In this document: positions 50,245 through 61,880 of the stretch, piece by piece | How the letters are laid out: every line of letters begins with the position of its first letter | How positions within the stretch are numbered: the first letter of the stretch is position 1 | From: Liolophura sinensis | Lineage: Eukaryota > Mollusca > Polyplacophora > Chitonida > Chitonidae | Length of the DNA stretch: 64,000 nucleotides | Assembly: GCF_032854445.1 (NCBI RefSeq) | Contig: NC_088295.1 | Location: 62,043,249-62,107,248 of the forward strand | Direction: 5' to 3' | The notes under the pieces: model-generated | The model's input: only the letters and a program-made list of their open reading frames with translations | Databases searched by the model: none | Told to the model about the DNA's origin: nothing | Made by a program: the position numbers and the translations under genes

Positions 50245-50285
50245 TGCTGAGTACGACGTTAAACCCCAAGCACTCGCTCACTAAT
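50245..50285 (+). mobile_element. SINE family 2 3' tail
   Basis: GAGTACGACGTTAAACCCC and CACTCGCTCACT, about 90 bp from the Tc1 element. Confidence 0.75.
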
Positions 50286-50376
50286 AAGCCACGTGCTTCA
50301 GTATTAAATTGATTCTGTTCATGAGTGGTTTTAGGCAGGAAATGTTTATATCAGCTGGATATCGCGCCTATATATA

Positions 50377-51905
50377 CTATCCAAAAAAAGAAACGCATAA
50401 CCCGGTTTTTTGCGGAGGTGATGCAGTCTTTTCAATTATGCATAACTAAATAAGAATTGCTATTCTGCAAATATTTTTTTACACAGATTAAGGAAGGGTC
50501 CATATCTAGACAACAAGGCCATCAACTTGAGGTAAGACACTCACAATGAGTCTCCCACTTGAGTGGAATGTCAGTATCTGTTGTGACCACCACGGGCACG
50601 AATAACAGTTCTGACACGCCTTGTCATGGACTGGATGAGACACTGGATAGAGGCCTGGGGAATGTTCTGCCACTCCTCCTGCAAACATGCAACTTGCTCT
50701 TGAAACGTTTGGGGTTGAGGTTGACGTTGGCGTAGACGTCGATCAAGTTCATCCCACAGATGCTCAATTGGGTTAAGATCCGGGGAGCGGGACGGCCAGG
50801 GTAGCACATTTACATTGTTTTCGGCGAGGAAGTCCCTTGTGACACGTGCCGTGTGCGGTCTGGCGTTGTCCTGCTGGAACAACTCCCGCTGAACGTCAAT
50901 GACAGGTAAGAGGTGTGGCTGCAGGATGGTGTCTCGGTAGCGTACGGCCGTAAGATTTCCCTGAACGTGGAGAAGATTTGTACGACCAGTATACGATATT
51001 GCTGCCCACACCATCACACTCCCTCCACCAAATCTGTCCACTTGGCGTACGCAGTTAGGGGCATAACGTTCGTGAGCACGTCTGTAAACCCGGTTTCTAC
51101 CATCACGTCTCTGCAATAGGAATCTGGACTCATCACTGAACCAAATGCGTCGCCAGTTGCGTAGATTCCATGCAGTCACGTTGTTACACCATCGGGGGCG
51201 ATTGGCGCGATGGTGAGGACGCAGCACGATCCCAATATAGGGCCTCCTGGCTCTCAGTCCATGTTCCCTCAGCCTGTTCCGCACTGTCTGACCTGATATC
51301 CTCCTCAGTCCCGGTATGCTGGCTGCTGTGCTTTCAGCTGTAGCACAACGGTCACGCAAATGGAGGACCCTTATGTAGCGATCTTGGGCTGCTGTAGTGA
51401 CACGTGGTCGACCTGAACGCCGACGGTCATTTGTTGTCCCAGTATTGTTGTAGCGGGCGGCAAGCCGTGAAATCGTGCTCTGGCTGACGTGTAGACGCCT
51501 AGAAATGGACCATTGGGACTCTCCAGCTTGAAGTCTTCCAAGGGCAATATTTCTTGTGACAGTGTCAAGACGTGGCATGTTGAATCAGCTTGAAAACACC
51601 ACTTGAAATACGCCGATTTCCGGCCCGAAGTTGCGGTTTTATAGACACACACTGCATGCTTTCCATGCGTAAGTTTGGTGTGTAAGACTGCACGTGATGC
51701 AGTGTGGTGCTGTATTTTTTACTTCTTCCAAAAACGGCTTCCAAACTCAGCATTTTCAACCAAGAAATGTTTTGAGGAATAAAATGTGTGCTAACTGTGA
51801 TTATTAACAATATTAAAACACATTTTGCTCATGAAATGAAGACAAAATGTATTTATTTCATTTTAAAATAAAACAAAACACCTATGCGTTTCTTTTTTTG
51901 GATAG
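50377..51905 (-). mobile_element. Tc1/mariner DNA transposon, apparently intact
   Basis: A 1529-bp element with perfect 23-bp terminal inverted repeats that start CTATCC and end GCATA, flanked by TA on both sides (50375-50376 and 51906-51907), the expected target duplication of this superfamily. It encodes one uninterrupted transposase on the minus strand. Perfect termini and an open frame suggest recent activity. It lies between IAP genes C and B, away from their exons. Confidence 0.95.
50571..51578 (-). CDS. Tc1-like transposase, DD34E, 335 aa
   Basis: Intronless transposase that cuts and pastes the surrounding element. The N-terminal third has helix-turn-helix DNA-binding sequence (SISRRLHVSQSTISRLAARY) followed by a GRPR hook. 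The catalytic triad is visible as FSDESRF, QQDNARPHT and NPIEHLWDE, with 34 residues between the second Asp and the Glu (DD34E). The length, 335 aa, is normal for Tc1 transposases, and the frame has no stop or shift. The start at 51578 begins MPRLDTV, about 330 bp inside the right terminal repeat. Confidence 0.95.
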   Translation of the reverse strand: MPRLDTVTRNIALGRLQAGESQWSISRRLHVSQSTISRLAARYNNTGTTNDRRRSGRPRVTTAAQDRYIRVLHLRDRCATAESTAASIPGLRRISGQTVRNRLREHGLRARRPYIGIVLRPHHRANRPRWCNNVTAWNLRNWRRIWFSDESRFLLQRRDGRNRVYRRAHERYAPNCVRQVDRFGGGSVMVWAAISYTGRTNLLHVQGNLTAVRYRDTILQPHLLPVIDVQRELFQQDNARPHTARVTRDFLAENNVNVLPWPSRSPDLNPIEHLWDELDRRLRQRQPQPQTFQEQVACLQEEWQNIPQASIQCLIQSMTRRVRTVIRARGGHNRY

Positions 51906-51907
51906 TA

Positions 51908-54219
51908 TATCCACAAGGGCTGTTGGTCTCACTGGCCTTTTGATATATACACATATGCACATGTATACCATCGAGACCAGGTTAATCGAGACCAATGGTG
52001 CACATGTTAATTGATGTAGATGTACACGTGGCATGTACAGAAACATACACATGACCATATATATATAAACATACATTTATTGCACTCCTTTCAGATTTTT
52101 ATGGGGTGACAATTCAACGGATGATCTCAGCAGAGGTGTAGGTATTAGAGGTTTGTTTATAAAAGGTGTGTTGACCGGTTTAAAACTTTAACTGCATCAT
52201 GTGTGGGGCTGATTTTTGCTGTATCGTGCTTAACTGACTTTCGCGTCAAAACTTTCACGTTAGCTTTCATAATTACTACCTGTCACAGTACATGTGCGTG
52301 GTTTTATTTGGTGTTTTCCTCTTAATTTTATACGCTTCTGTGTTGCGTGGCATAGAGTTGTAAACGAAACGTTATTCACGATGAATATGTTTATTTTCCT
52401 CTGGATGCGGTAGAAAAGGCCAGTATGGCAGTAGAGGTAATGTCCAGTTAGGTCGTTACATATCCCTGTTGATTGGATCATTAAATCCTGTGATCAAAGG
52501 AAAGCGAGTATATATGTTCAGCACTTGTTGCGTTTTTATATGTTGGAATTGCATTGTATTGTACCAGAATGAGTTTAATACAGCGTTTAATAGTGGTCAT
52601 TGTCAAATAAATTTGGTTCCAGTTATTTGAAGGCTGGAAGGATGTGCCTACGCTTGTGTAGGCCTAACCCGGCTAACTGGAACTTTCAGACCATTCTGCG
52701 GTGTCGTAAACCAAACAAGAAAAGGACAGCTTTTAGTTGCTGTAGCTTCGGTTTTGTTTTGTCCAGAAGAAAACACAGATCCAATCAGTCCGTCCTTATT
52801 CTCGGTGGTGTTAAAAGATGAACCGAGTGGATGTTGGCTAGTTGAAAAGAGATAGGACTAATATAACTGTTATATTACTCCCAGCTTATATAAATCGAAA
52901 CATGTCATGAGTAATTTGGACAGCTGTCTACGAATTCAAGCACTGATTCATTTGAAATTCATCCACTAAACAGAGCTACTGCATGCACGGGGTAGGCAAA
53001 CATTCTCATTTGGGAAACATTACGATATTCTCTTCCATGCATGTGCATTATTGTTACTGGAAAACTGAGTAAAAACTGACTGACAAGCATCATATCTGCA
53101 AGATGTCACCATTCTACTAAAATACAGCTGCTTGGTGAAATTAAGCTTTATCAACACTCTTTGCAAATGATTACCCAGCGTTTATTCAACAGTGTTTTAA
53201 TCTTGATATGTTATTTAGTTTTTATCGAACTTCATGCACATGTGTCTTAACATGTCATAATGAACAGGTCGTTACAAAACGAAGTCACTGACGAGGAGTT
53301 CGTACATATACTGTGTCTTCTTGTAGCAGGACGAGTCCATAACGCCAAAGTGCTGTCGCCACTGAAGTATCATGTCGAAGAAACCAGACATGATACCGCG
53401 CCCAGCAACATTATACTGACACCGGGCCTACCAGTGTCATGATTCCCCCCTCTCATTGCTGAGAGCCAAGCTAGGCAGCAACACGTACTATTTTTAAAGT
53501 CTTTAGTATGACTCGACCCGGGGGGAATAACTCGTCGAAAAAATCGAATATGAATGTGAATATCAGCCTGATCCTTGTGTACACCATACATCTATCTCTT
53601 GAAATCTTTTTACTATTTATGACAGGTCCTTCAAACTCATGACACACATCCACTTGGCCATAGGGAACAGTCCTGTTCTTTTTCAATGTCCTTTTTTTCA
53701 TATTTTCAAGGTCATCATAGCCGGTATGATTATTTCCTTGTAATATATATACACCCAGGGCTTGTAAATGCCTTGACTATTAAAGGGTTATGAGAAAGGT
53801 TCATGAATTGCCCTAATGCCTAACTATGTCAGAAACTGTCTATCACAGTATTGTTGATGAAAGCTGCGTTCCCACCTCGTTGCTGTCTTGTCCAGCATCA
53901 GCTTTCCGTGCGTCTGCTGGGAAAATATTTTAAACTAACACCCTCCTGACCCTTCAGAGATTTGTTAATATTACCAATGACGGCACGCGACAGTTAACAC
54001 GTGGCGTGTAAACAGCCAAATTAAAGCAGCTCCAGAAAACGCACACCTTATACAAACCAAATGTCAAACAAAAATGGGGCCTGCACATCGGTGTTTTTCC
54101 CTCAATGCACCGGCGTAAATAACCAGTGACGTAATTATGGGTTAGTGATATTTGTGTGCTGTGTTTACTTCTTGCATTTATGATAGACACATTTTCACAT
54201 TTTATTTTTCAAATCGTAG
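51908..54219. other. Intergenic region upstream of gene B
   Basis: Should contain the 5' exon and promoter of gene B, neither of which I could identify. It holds a family 2 SINE body at 53330-53525; I see nothing else supportable. Confidence 0.6.
53330..53525 (-). mobile_element. SINE family 2 body
   Basis: Shares the GCCAAGCTAGGCAGCAAC-type and TAGTATGACTCGACCC-type segments with the full copy at 15721-16080. Its tail is not recognisable. Confidence 0.6.
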
Positions 54220-57200
54220 TCAACATCGTGAAAGGCGTTGCAGAAATGACAACCCATATAGTCAAACGGAGTCTGACACAGCGTGGAGGTGGTCGTCCCG
54301 CTCCAGGGTCCCAGGATCCCAGCAGGGCGGCTGTCCGGGTGAAATACCCTGACTATGCCGACTTTCAGAGCAGGATGGCCACATTCAGATTAGGGTCGAG
54401 GTGGCCCACGGACAAGTCGCAGACACCAGTGGATGTAGCCATGGCTGGGCTGTTTTTTGCAGGTAGGATACTTGTATCAGAAGCTGTATCAAGGTTTTGA
54501 CCTGACAATTCATCCCAGGTGCATGGGTATTTATTTATTTATTTGATTGGTGGGAGGAGACCATGCAGAACCAGAGGAAAACCCACAACCATTCGCAGGT
54601 TGCTGCAAGACCTTCCCACGTACGACCGGGTGTGACGGACCTAAGTGGCCTGTCTGGTTTCTTCCTACCATAACGCTTGCCGCCGTCGTATACGTTAAAT
54701 ATTATTGAGTACGGGGCAAAACTTCACTCAAATGAATAAAGTATTCATTAAGAGATTCGAAAATGATTTCCCGTTGTATTTGACTTTAGTGTTTTCAAAG
54801 TAGATAACAAGATATTCCTATCGAGTCTCTTTGTACTCGGTCTTTCAGTCGCTAGAACACAGGAAATTCGCCAGTTGATTGCCAAAGATTGGTGGTTTAA
54901 CTCGGGCGCATCGATCTCCGCCACAAATAAACCTAACCGTCATCGTATAAATGAAAAATGCTCCAAGTACGGTGTTAAACAACAATGAAGTAAATAAATA
55001 AATCGTCCCACTCTTCTGTGTGTGTTAAAACCCGCTAGAACCGCGATCGTTTCTAAGTTCTTTTGTTGTTTGTCTTTGATGCACAGGTGTGGATGACTGC
55101 ACCCGCTGTTTTAGCTGTGGTGGGGGGTTAAGGAATTGGTTGCCAGGTGACGATCCTATTGTGGAACACGCCAGGTTTTTCCCAGAATGCCAATACATCA
55201 TAGGCTTGAAAGGAGAAGCGTTTGTTGCCAATGTTAACAGAGACTACCCACGAGAAAACTTTGTAAGTCATAATTATTTGGTATTGTCTAAATAGAATAC
55301 AAATATTTGTAGCGTATGAAGTAGAGATCTGGTGGCCCTCCAATGGACTGTCAATAAACACAACTGTCTTCGAGGAAATGAAATATCACTGATTGAAAAG
55401 TACCAGTGATAGGTACTTGTACATTGTGTGAAGCAGCGAAATACCTGGCCATAAATTACTGATTTCTGATTTAACTTTATTTGCATATATATCCGTGCAT
55501 CCAGGCAATTAAAGAAATACCCTCTATTAAATGGTTTTCATATATTGTTTTCTTTCAGACCGGTGACACAGAAGTAGATGGTCCTAGTGTAAGTGAACCA
55601 GCAGCTCCAGTAGTTGGTGAGTTCTTTTGAATATCGCAAAATCTCGATGAACTATACCCACTATACCGGCGTCTAAGCACATCTGTATATCTCACATTGA
55701 AAACGTGGCCTGAAATGTTGATTATTTTAATTATTTTCTTAAGAATGAACACTACGAAATAACTAGTCCATTTGCCGTAAAATTCCCTTGAAAACATTGT
55801 GAACAATAACAGTAATAGTTTAGATATATATATATGTATTGTTTAAGCCGTGCTTAACAATTTTTGAGTTACATTGCAACGAGAAGACATTAGGTTTTTG
55901 GTTTATGATTTACATGTATGTGATGATGTTGATATTCACACAGACTATGAACAGATGGTGCGGAGCGTTATGCTGAAGCCTTGTGGCATGGCACTCGACG
56001 TTCTCGGATATTCTCGTCGTCTGATTCGTGACGCTGCCATGAAAGTACTCAGTGAAAATGGTAAGTAGATGTTTCCTGGATATCACCCATCCACATCGTA
56101 TCACCATTTGAGTTCACACGGTACCAGTATTTATAGGTGGGGACCCAAAGTTCTTTCCTGACAATGTTTTTCATTTCTTGACAAGGTCATTCATTTTCTG
56201 ACAAGGTCATTCATTTCCTCCCCTTTTTCATTGGTATGCTATATGACTGAAATTAAAGTTTGGCGGTTTTTGTGTACATATTTACTTATTCTTCATTCAT
56301 GGGCGATTTTACTGATTTGGAAACCGATAGGGCAATTTAGTGACCGATTGATTTAATAAATGCATTAATAGATTGATAGTTATGATTGATCGCTGGTGTC
56401 AAAATTCGGACAACTCCATGGTGTGAGGAGTACGACGTTAAACCCCAAGCACTCACTCACTCACTCACTATGGTGTGAGATCTGTTGTTGTCCTGTATTT
56501 AAGCTGTCTTGAAGTTCAACTTCACTCAGTCATTCGTGATTTATCTTTGTTAGTCAGAATAATATCTAATGAGCTTAGGGGTTACCTTATATTTTATACA
56601 TTTAATTATGTTGCAGGATGGAATGAATCCCTAGTGACGTCGCAACTTTTAGCCAACGCCTGCTTTGATCTTCAAGACGCACAGAAAAATGACACCAGTT
56701 CAGATAGAAGTCCTCCCCCTTCAAACGCCGAGCATGCCACTTCAAGTGCAGACAGTGTTCCTCCGCCAGGTATGTTAAAATAACTCTTTCAGCGTCCCTT
56801 TTCTGCAGACCTACTTTACGTCAGCACCGGATTGTAGCCGAACTTGCGAGAAAATGTTCGGGATTTGTATTGCGATGTTATCAACATCAGTGTACGTTTT
56901 ATAATTTAAGAAGAGAACTAGTATTAAAACTGTTCCAGATTTTCTTCAGTAATTGTACTGTCCATCTTCATGTTGCTGTTTGGTAAATTCATTATGCTTT
57001 ATAGTTCTTGAAAAATGAAGACCTTTCTCGATAACAAATATATTAAGGTCCTTTATGTTTTAACATCCACTCAGTGCGCTTATGCGTTTCTACGCACAAT
57101 TTGTAGGCGCCTTGTAGTTTAGTTACCTACTTTCGTTTTATGGCTTAATTAAAACAGGCTTTTTTTCATTGGAGCGGGAGGGTTTTTACGCCGACAAATG

Positions 57201-58081
57201 ATCGGCAAAATAACAATCCTTATGTTAAATGCAGATATGTCCTGATTTTTCTTTGGGCAGTTATCTTGAATACATGAGTTACCTGCCCATCTATAGCACA
57301 GAAAACGTTTTTGTTTTACTCTTGGCTTGACAAGATGGTGTTAACCCGAAAACAGGCTTTACACTAGACTAGAGGAAACCGTACTGCACCGTAAGAAAGA
57401 TGCTTTTCGATGATGTTTTTGGGTGCGGTTGTTGGTTTTAATGACTAGTGGAAATTGGACTTAGCATGATGATGCCATGTCTTTTTTATCAGAAGGAGCA
57501 CATGCTGGAGTGAATGCTGTTGATGGACCACCCTCCCCAACCGATACTCCATCAGGTAAAGATGAACTTAAATTCTCTTCTGAGAAAACTGTAGTTCAAT
57601 GTGCTACATTTAAAACAAGTGCTTGGTTGAAACAAAAGTTTGTTCAACGTTTCCCAAAAACCTCTATTAATCTGGATAAACCCGAGCGAAGCATTTATAA
57701 TACATCAACTGGAAGACCTAATCATTTATGTCAAAAACAAAACAAACAATTTTTATCCGTTAATATTGCTTTGATTCTTTTTTTTTAAGATTTTTTTCAA
57801 CATTAGCTTAAGTTTGTCAACATACACATAAGATTCATTGTTATTATGTTAATATAATGTTTGTCTACTCTTTTCTTGTAGAGGCTGAAGCGATTAAAAT
57901 GTGGCAAGAAAATCGTCGGATGAAAGAAACGTTAAAATGTAAGATTTGCCTAGACAAAGAGGTGACAGTGGTTTACCTCCCTTGCGGCCACTTAGTAACG
58001 TGTACAGATTGTTATTCCACTCAACTCCGCTGTCCATTGTGTCGTACTAAGATTGTGGCTAGTGTGAGAGTCTACATGTAA
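54220..58081 (+). CDS. IAP gene B: BIR-UBA-RING inhibitor of apoptosis (multi-exon)
   Basis: Third IAP paralogue. Exons: 54220-54462, 55087-55262, 55559-55616, 55944-56060, 56617-56769, 57493-57555 and 57882-58081 (TAA). The visible part encodes about 335 residues, and the start is uncertain: exon 1 is open from its acceptor (two leftover bases, as in A and C), with an internal Met at residue 9. Exon lengths 176, 58 and 117 nt match gene A exactly. Exon 1 has a basic Gly/Pro-rich lead and then a divergent BIR start (RMATFRLGSRWP). Exon 2 supplies zinc ligands C88, C91, H108 and C115. The UBA-like segment (160-215) carries LGYSRRLIRDAA. A Ser/Pro-rich linker precedes the RING: C289, C292, C304, H306, C310, C313, C320 and C323, ending in a hydrophobic tail. 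Expected to be an E3 ligase binding caspases or signalling adaptors; the role is inferred from the family. Confidence 0.9.
54530..54740. mobile_element. Inverted pair of SINE family 1 fragments, intron 1 of gene B
   Basis: A minus-strand tail plus centre (54530-54640) is followed by a plus-strand 3' half (54650-54740). Both are diverged. Confidence 0.7.
54880..55005 (+). mobile_element. SINE in intron 1 of gene B, related to the one in gene A
   Basis: Shares CATCGTATAAATGAAAAAT and an AAATAAAT tail with 9580-9727, and lies at a similar place before the second BIR exon. Confidence 0.6.
56428..56469 (+). mobile_element. SINE family 2 3' tail, intron of gene B
   Basis: GAGTACGACGTTAAACCCC followed by (CACT)n, only the last 40 or so bases of the family. 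Confidence 0.75.
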
Positions 58082-58394
58082 GATCTGACCAGCACCAAAC
58101 CATAGAAAGTCCTCTTGATCAAATCATGTTATACCATAGGGATATAATTGCGGTAAATGCCCCAACCTAGAAGCTAAATATGTATAATATAAACATTATA
58201 AACAGCGAGTTATATTGATACGAAACTATTAAATTCAGAAATATCTGTAATAGAAATAGCAATCACTTTTTAAATTCCTTTCTGTTCATGTACTTATTGA
58301 GTACACCAATATTGCATGCTTTAAGCTGACAACATAAGTTAATTATTCAAACAAGAACAAGTGACTGCACATCTTTTAAATCCATCATTAAATA

Positions 58395-58525
58395 CGAAAC
58401 TCCCGCAGATGATTTGGGGTTTCCCCGGGGTTCTACGTGGCTTTCTCTCACCATTATGCTGACTGCCGTTGTATAAGTGAAATATTCCTGAGAACAGCGT
58501 GAAACAAAGAAATAAATAACTAAAT
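58395..58525 (+). mobile_element. SINE family 1, partial
   Basis: GGGGTTTCCCCGGGGTTC, ATTATGCTGACTGCCG and an AAATAAAT tail, about 310 bp after the gene B stop. Confidence 0.75.
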
Positions 58526-59129
58526 CAAGAAGGACCTGTCCTGACGTGTGAAGTGTGTGTGTGTGTGATTTTACGTGCCAGTGTGACATTTATATTCATT
58601 GTGAAACAGTATCACGTGTATGCGGAGTTATTTTTTTATAATAATGTATATCTTTTTTCAAATATAACACGGCACATTCACCAGCGTTGGGATAAGGCTA
58701 ATGTGAAGTATACCCGCTAGTCTTCATCTGTATTAACATTGATATTATCATCAGTATCATTAATCCTAAAATTATCAAGTACATCGTTGAATATATTTTT
58801 TTCTAACTCCAATGAGAGATATGAAGTGACTCAAATATTAATTCAAACTTGTGATTTGCTATGGAAAAAATTGAATGGCTTTATATTAAAAAGGCAAGTG
58901 ACTCTTCACATTTATGAACTATTCTTTAAATAATTTCTGAACACTATTAACAAAGTCTTAATTTCGTTCTCGCTAATTTTTGCTTTGCACAAACAGAATT
59001 GTACAGAGCAATTTTTAGTTCCGATTTTTTATGTTTAGAAATATCTTGTAAAGATAGGCTTATGTTAAAGTCAAATCTGAGCGATTCATAATTGCCCGTG
59101 TTTCATTTTAGTTAATGTCTGTCTGGTTC

Positions 59130-59333
59130 AGCATCATCATCATAACCAGCATCATCATAACCAGCATCGTCATCATAACAATCATCATCATCATAACCAG
59201 CATCATCATCATAACCAGCATCATCATCATAACCAGCATCGTCGTCATAACCAGCATCATCATCATAACCAGCATCATCATCATAACCAGCATCATAACC
59301 AGCATCATCATCATCATCATCATCATCATGACA
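59130..59333. repeat. CATCATCATAACCAG-type minisatellite
   Basis: About 200 bp of 12-15-bp units built from CAT triplets and ATAACCAG. Long frames rich in Asp/Gly/Tyr, Met/Val or Ile/Thr arise in all readings. It lies upstream of a possible gene B poly(A) signal, so it may be part of a long 3' UTR. Confidence 0.93.
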
Positions 59334-59459
59334 ACCACATTTACATACATTAGTATTTCGATCACGTTTCGACGGGAATTCAAAAGGAATTTTCGGATAG
59401 TTCAATCTATGCTGCACTTACAGCACCAGTATGATTCTACAACACTCAGTTTGTGAAAC

Positions 59460-59465
59460 AATAAA
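59460..59465 (+). other. Candidate polyadenylation signal for gene B
   Basis: AATAAA followed about 20 bp later by the GT-rich TGTGTTCTGTG. It is 1.4 kb after the stop; nearer hexamers lie only in the SINE tail. Confidence 0.35.
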
Positions 59466-60512
59466 GATCTATATATACGAAAAATGTGTTCTGTGTTTAT
59501 TATAACTGATAGGTTAGGTTGAAAATAAAAATAAAGATGCAAAACATATGTATATACAATATAAGGCATGGTACACATATATAAGTGTGTATATAGAGTA
59601 TAGGTATGTATGTGATGATGATGTCGTTTTGTTGTTTTCTATTATGTGAATACAAGCTGATCATGTGTTTTATCTTATGAAAAGTGTGATACTACTCAAT
59701 TGTTTGCAGCAATATATCTGACACCGGTGTCCTCTTGAAAAGCGAACGCCCTGTTGTGTGTCTGTCATTAGTAGCTAAGTTTTACATATCCCCTCGGCAT
59801 CACCGATGCTGCAGGGGATATAACATCGCTCGTTTCTCTCCCGTCCGTCAGTGCGTCCATTTGTCTGGAAAAACTAAATTCCAGTTTTACAACAAATCTA
59901 CTGACCCCATGCATTTTTTTAACTGTACACACAGCATCACAGAAGGACAAGATGATAAACTCACCTTAACGAGTGATTCTCGTGTTGAGGAAATTTTATT
60001 CCGATTTATGCTTGAGGAATTGTGGAAGTATTTTTGTGAAAACATTACAAATGTCTTATAGGATTAGGAGAGGAATGTTGCAACTCCAGCAGATTTAATT
60101 ATAATACATGTTAATAACCTTAACCATCTAAATGAATTTAATCACGTTATGTTTGATTTATTTGAAAATATACTGCCCAATTATTGTCAAAATTCGTCCT
60201 TATCTGAGCCAAAGTGTTAAAAGAAGGATATAATATTTTCTTGAGATCATATGCATATTGATTATCTCAGCATTTTAAATAAAACTACGTGGTTGGCATA
60301 CTAGCGCAGCTAAGCGATTCAGGAGTTTCTGGCCAATGTGTCCGCTACAAATGAGTTGCATTCACCACCTATTAACGGTTTAAAGAGAAAGTCGACAATC
60401 ACCGGTACGGGAGACTTATTGGTGCCATGCCATTTCAGTTTGAATTATGTCTCTGTTCTCTGCATACGTGCGTGCTTTTTAGTGCGGTGGCTTATCAAAC
60501 AATTTATTAGTT

Positions 60513-60775
60513 GTTTTACACAGAAAAGAATGATTTTTTTACAAGAAAATGGATCTTTTATAACAAAGAAAATGATTTTTGACAAGAAAAATATTTTTGT
60601 TAAAACTCTATTACTTTTTTCACACCGGAAATCGCATTTTACAGATAAAAATATTTTTTCATAGGAAAAGTACTTTCGAGGTGATTGACACTTTTAGTGA
60701 AATGTTTTCGCTATGAAAAGTCAATTTTTTATATGAAAAATTTTTTTTGTGAAGAGTGATTTTCTGTGTAAAAAT
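60513..60775. repeat. AT-rich foldback element (possible MITE)
   Basis: TTTTACACAGAAAA near the left end is exactly inverted near the right end, and the interior is rich in GAAAAATATTTTT motifs. A similar-looking interior is at 49850-50110. Target duplication is not clear. Confidence 0.45.
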
Positions 60776-61880
60776 ATTGATTAACTTTGCCCACTTTGCT
60801 AACTTTACTTCTAACAAGTATATGTAGAACTGATGTATGGCACAAATACGCCACCGTACATGTTTGTGTGAACGTGGTGATAGTGAAGAGGCTGAGTGAC
60901 GGGGATGGATATAAGCCTGTAAATGTGTTTGTTGCGAGCCAAAGTGCGTGAAAGGTGTTTTTTTCCAAGACAAACTATAATTTTCAAAATATTTTGTTCG
61001 GGTAAGTTTTGCCTATTATGTCGTGGCATGATTCCTGACGTGTTGATATTGAGACTTGATAAATTATTGTGAATATTTTTTTTTAAATTGAAGAATTGGC
61101 TGCTTTTGAGAACTGTCAATGTTCACCGGATTCTTCTTTTTATAATTAGCTTTTCATAATAATTTCTATTCTTTTGGTAAAACACAATATTTAAGGCCAA
61201 AATTAGAAAATGCAGGTTAAACACAAAAACTCATGAAACTCTCACGAATAATGTGTGCCTGGGGTACTACTGCTTCCATCACAGTCATCTATTTTACTGT
61301 CTTCTTAAACGTTTCCTTCACGAATATGACACAACCGTCAACTAATTGAACGAAAATCACAAACGGAATTCACAAATTCCATGTAAGGATATGCGATATG
61401 TCTTTTACCAATCAACGCAGTTGGCTAAAGTATATGTCTTTAACTTAATGAGATGTTATATTTCAGAGTTACATTGTTTCTCTAACAAAAGGGGAACCTA
61501 CTGCTGTCTGGGGATTAAACATTTTAAGATGACTGCTTTTGCAGCATAGCGTGCGTTGGAAGATAAGTGCTATGATGTAGTCAAATTTAAATTCGTAAGA
61601 TGACGAATAACGCCTCCCGAAAAATGGCAAAAATGTTTGTCACACATGTCAACTTGTATTGAAGGAATACTTGTGTTTGCACTGTTGGAAGTCAGCTGCG
61701 AAGGTTAACGTTCATTTGACGCAATATAATCACTATGTTTTTACACAAAATATAATCTAGAAAAATTTTGAAAGCAAATTGTTTTGATTATGGTATATCA
61801 ACTCAGCTGTTACATGCTGAAACCAAACCATTTTCCCTTTCCAGATCTTGGAAACAATTTGTCCTGGGAAATAGGAATCA

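Larger units (their letters stand above)
44923..50374. other. Intergenic region upstream of gene C
   Basis: Expected to hold the promoter and first exon of gene C, which I could not identify. It contains SINE copies at 45838-45935 and 47942-48143, a purine-rich run at 48265-48325 and a family 2 tail at 50245-50285. I see nothing supportable elsewhere in it. Confidence 0.6.

Noticed and set aside
57477-57788. 103-aa unspliced frame in gene B
   Set aside because: A clear acceptor and donor bound a 63-nt phase-1 linker exon inside it; the rest reads as low-complexity intron.
54220-58081. Viral origin of the BIR genes
   Set aside because: Despite the domain name, the genes have multiple spliceosomal introns with conserved phases and a UBA-like segment, as in host IAPs.
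59108-59456. Asp/Tyr-rich, Met/Val-rich and Ile/Thr-rich frames of about 100 aa
   Set aside because: All come from the CAT-rich minisatellite in different frames; there is no domain or splice evidence.
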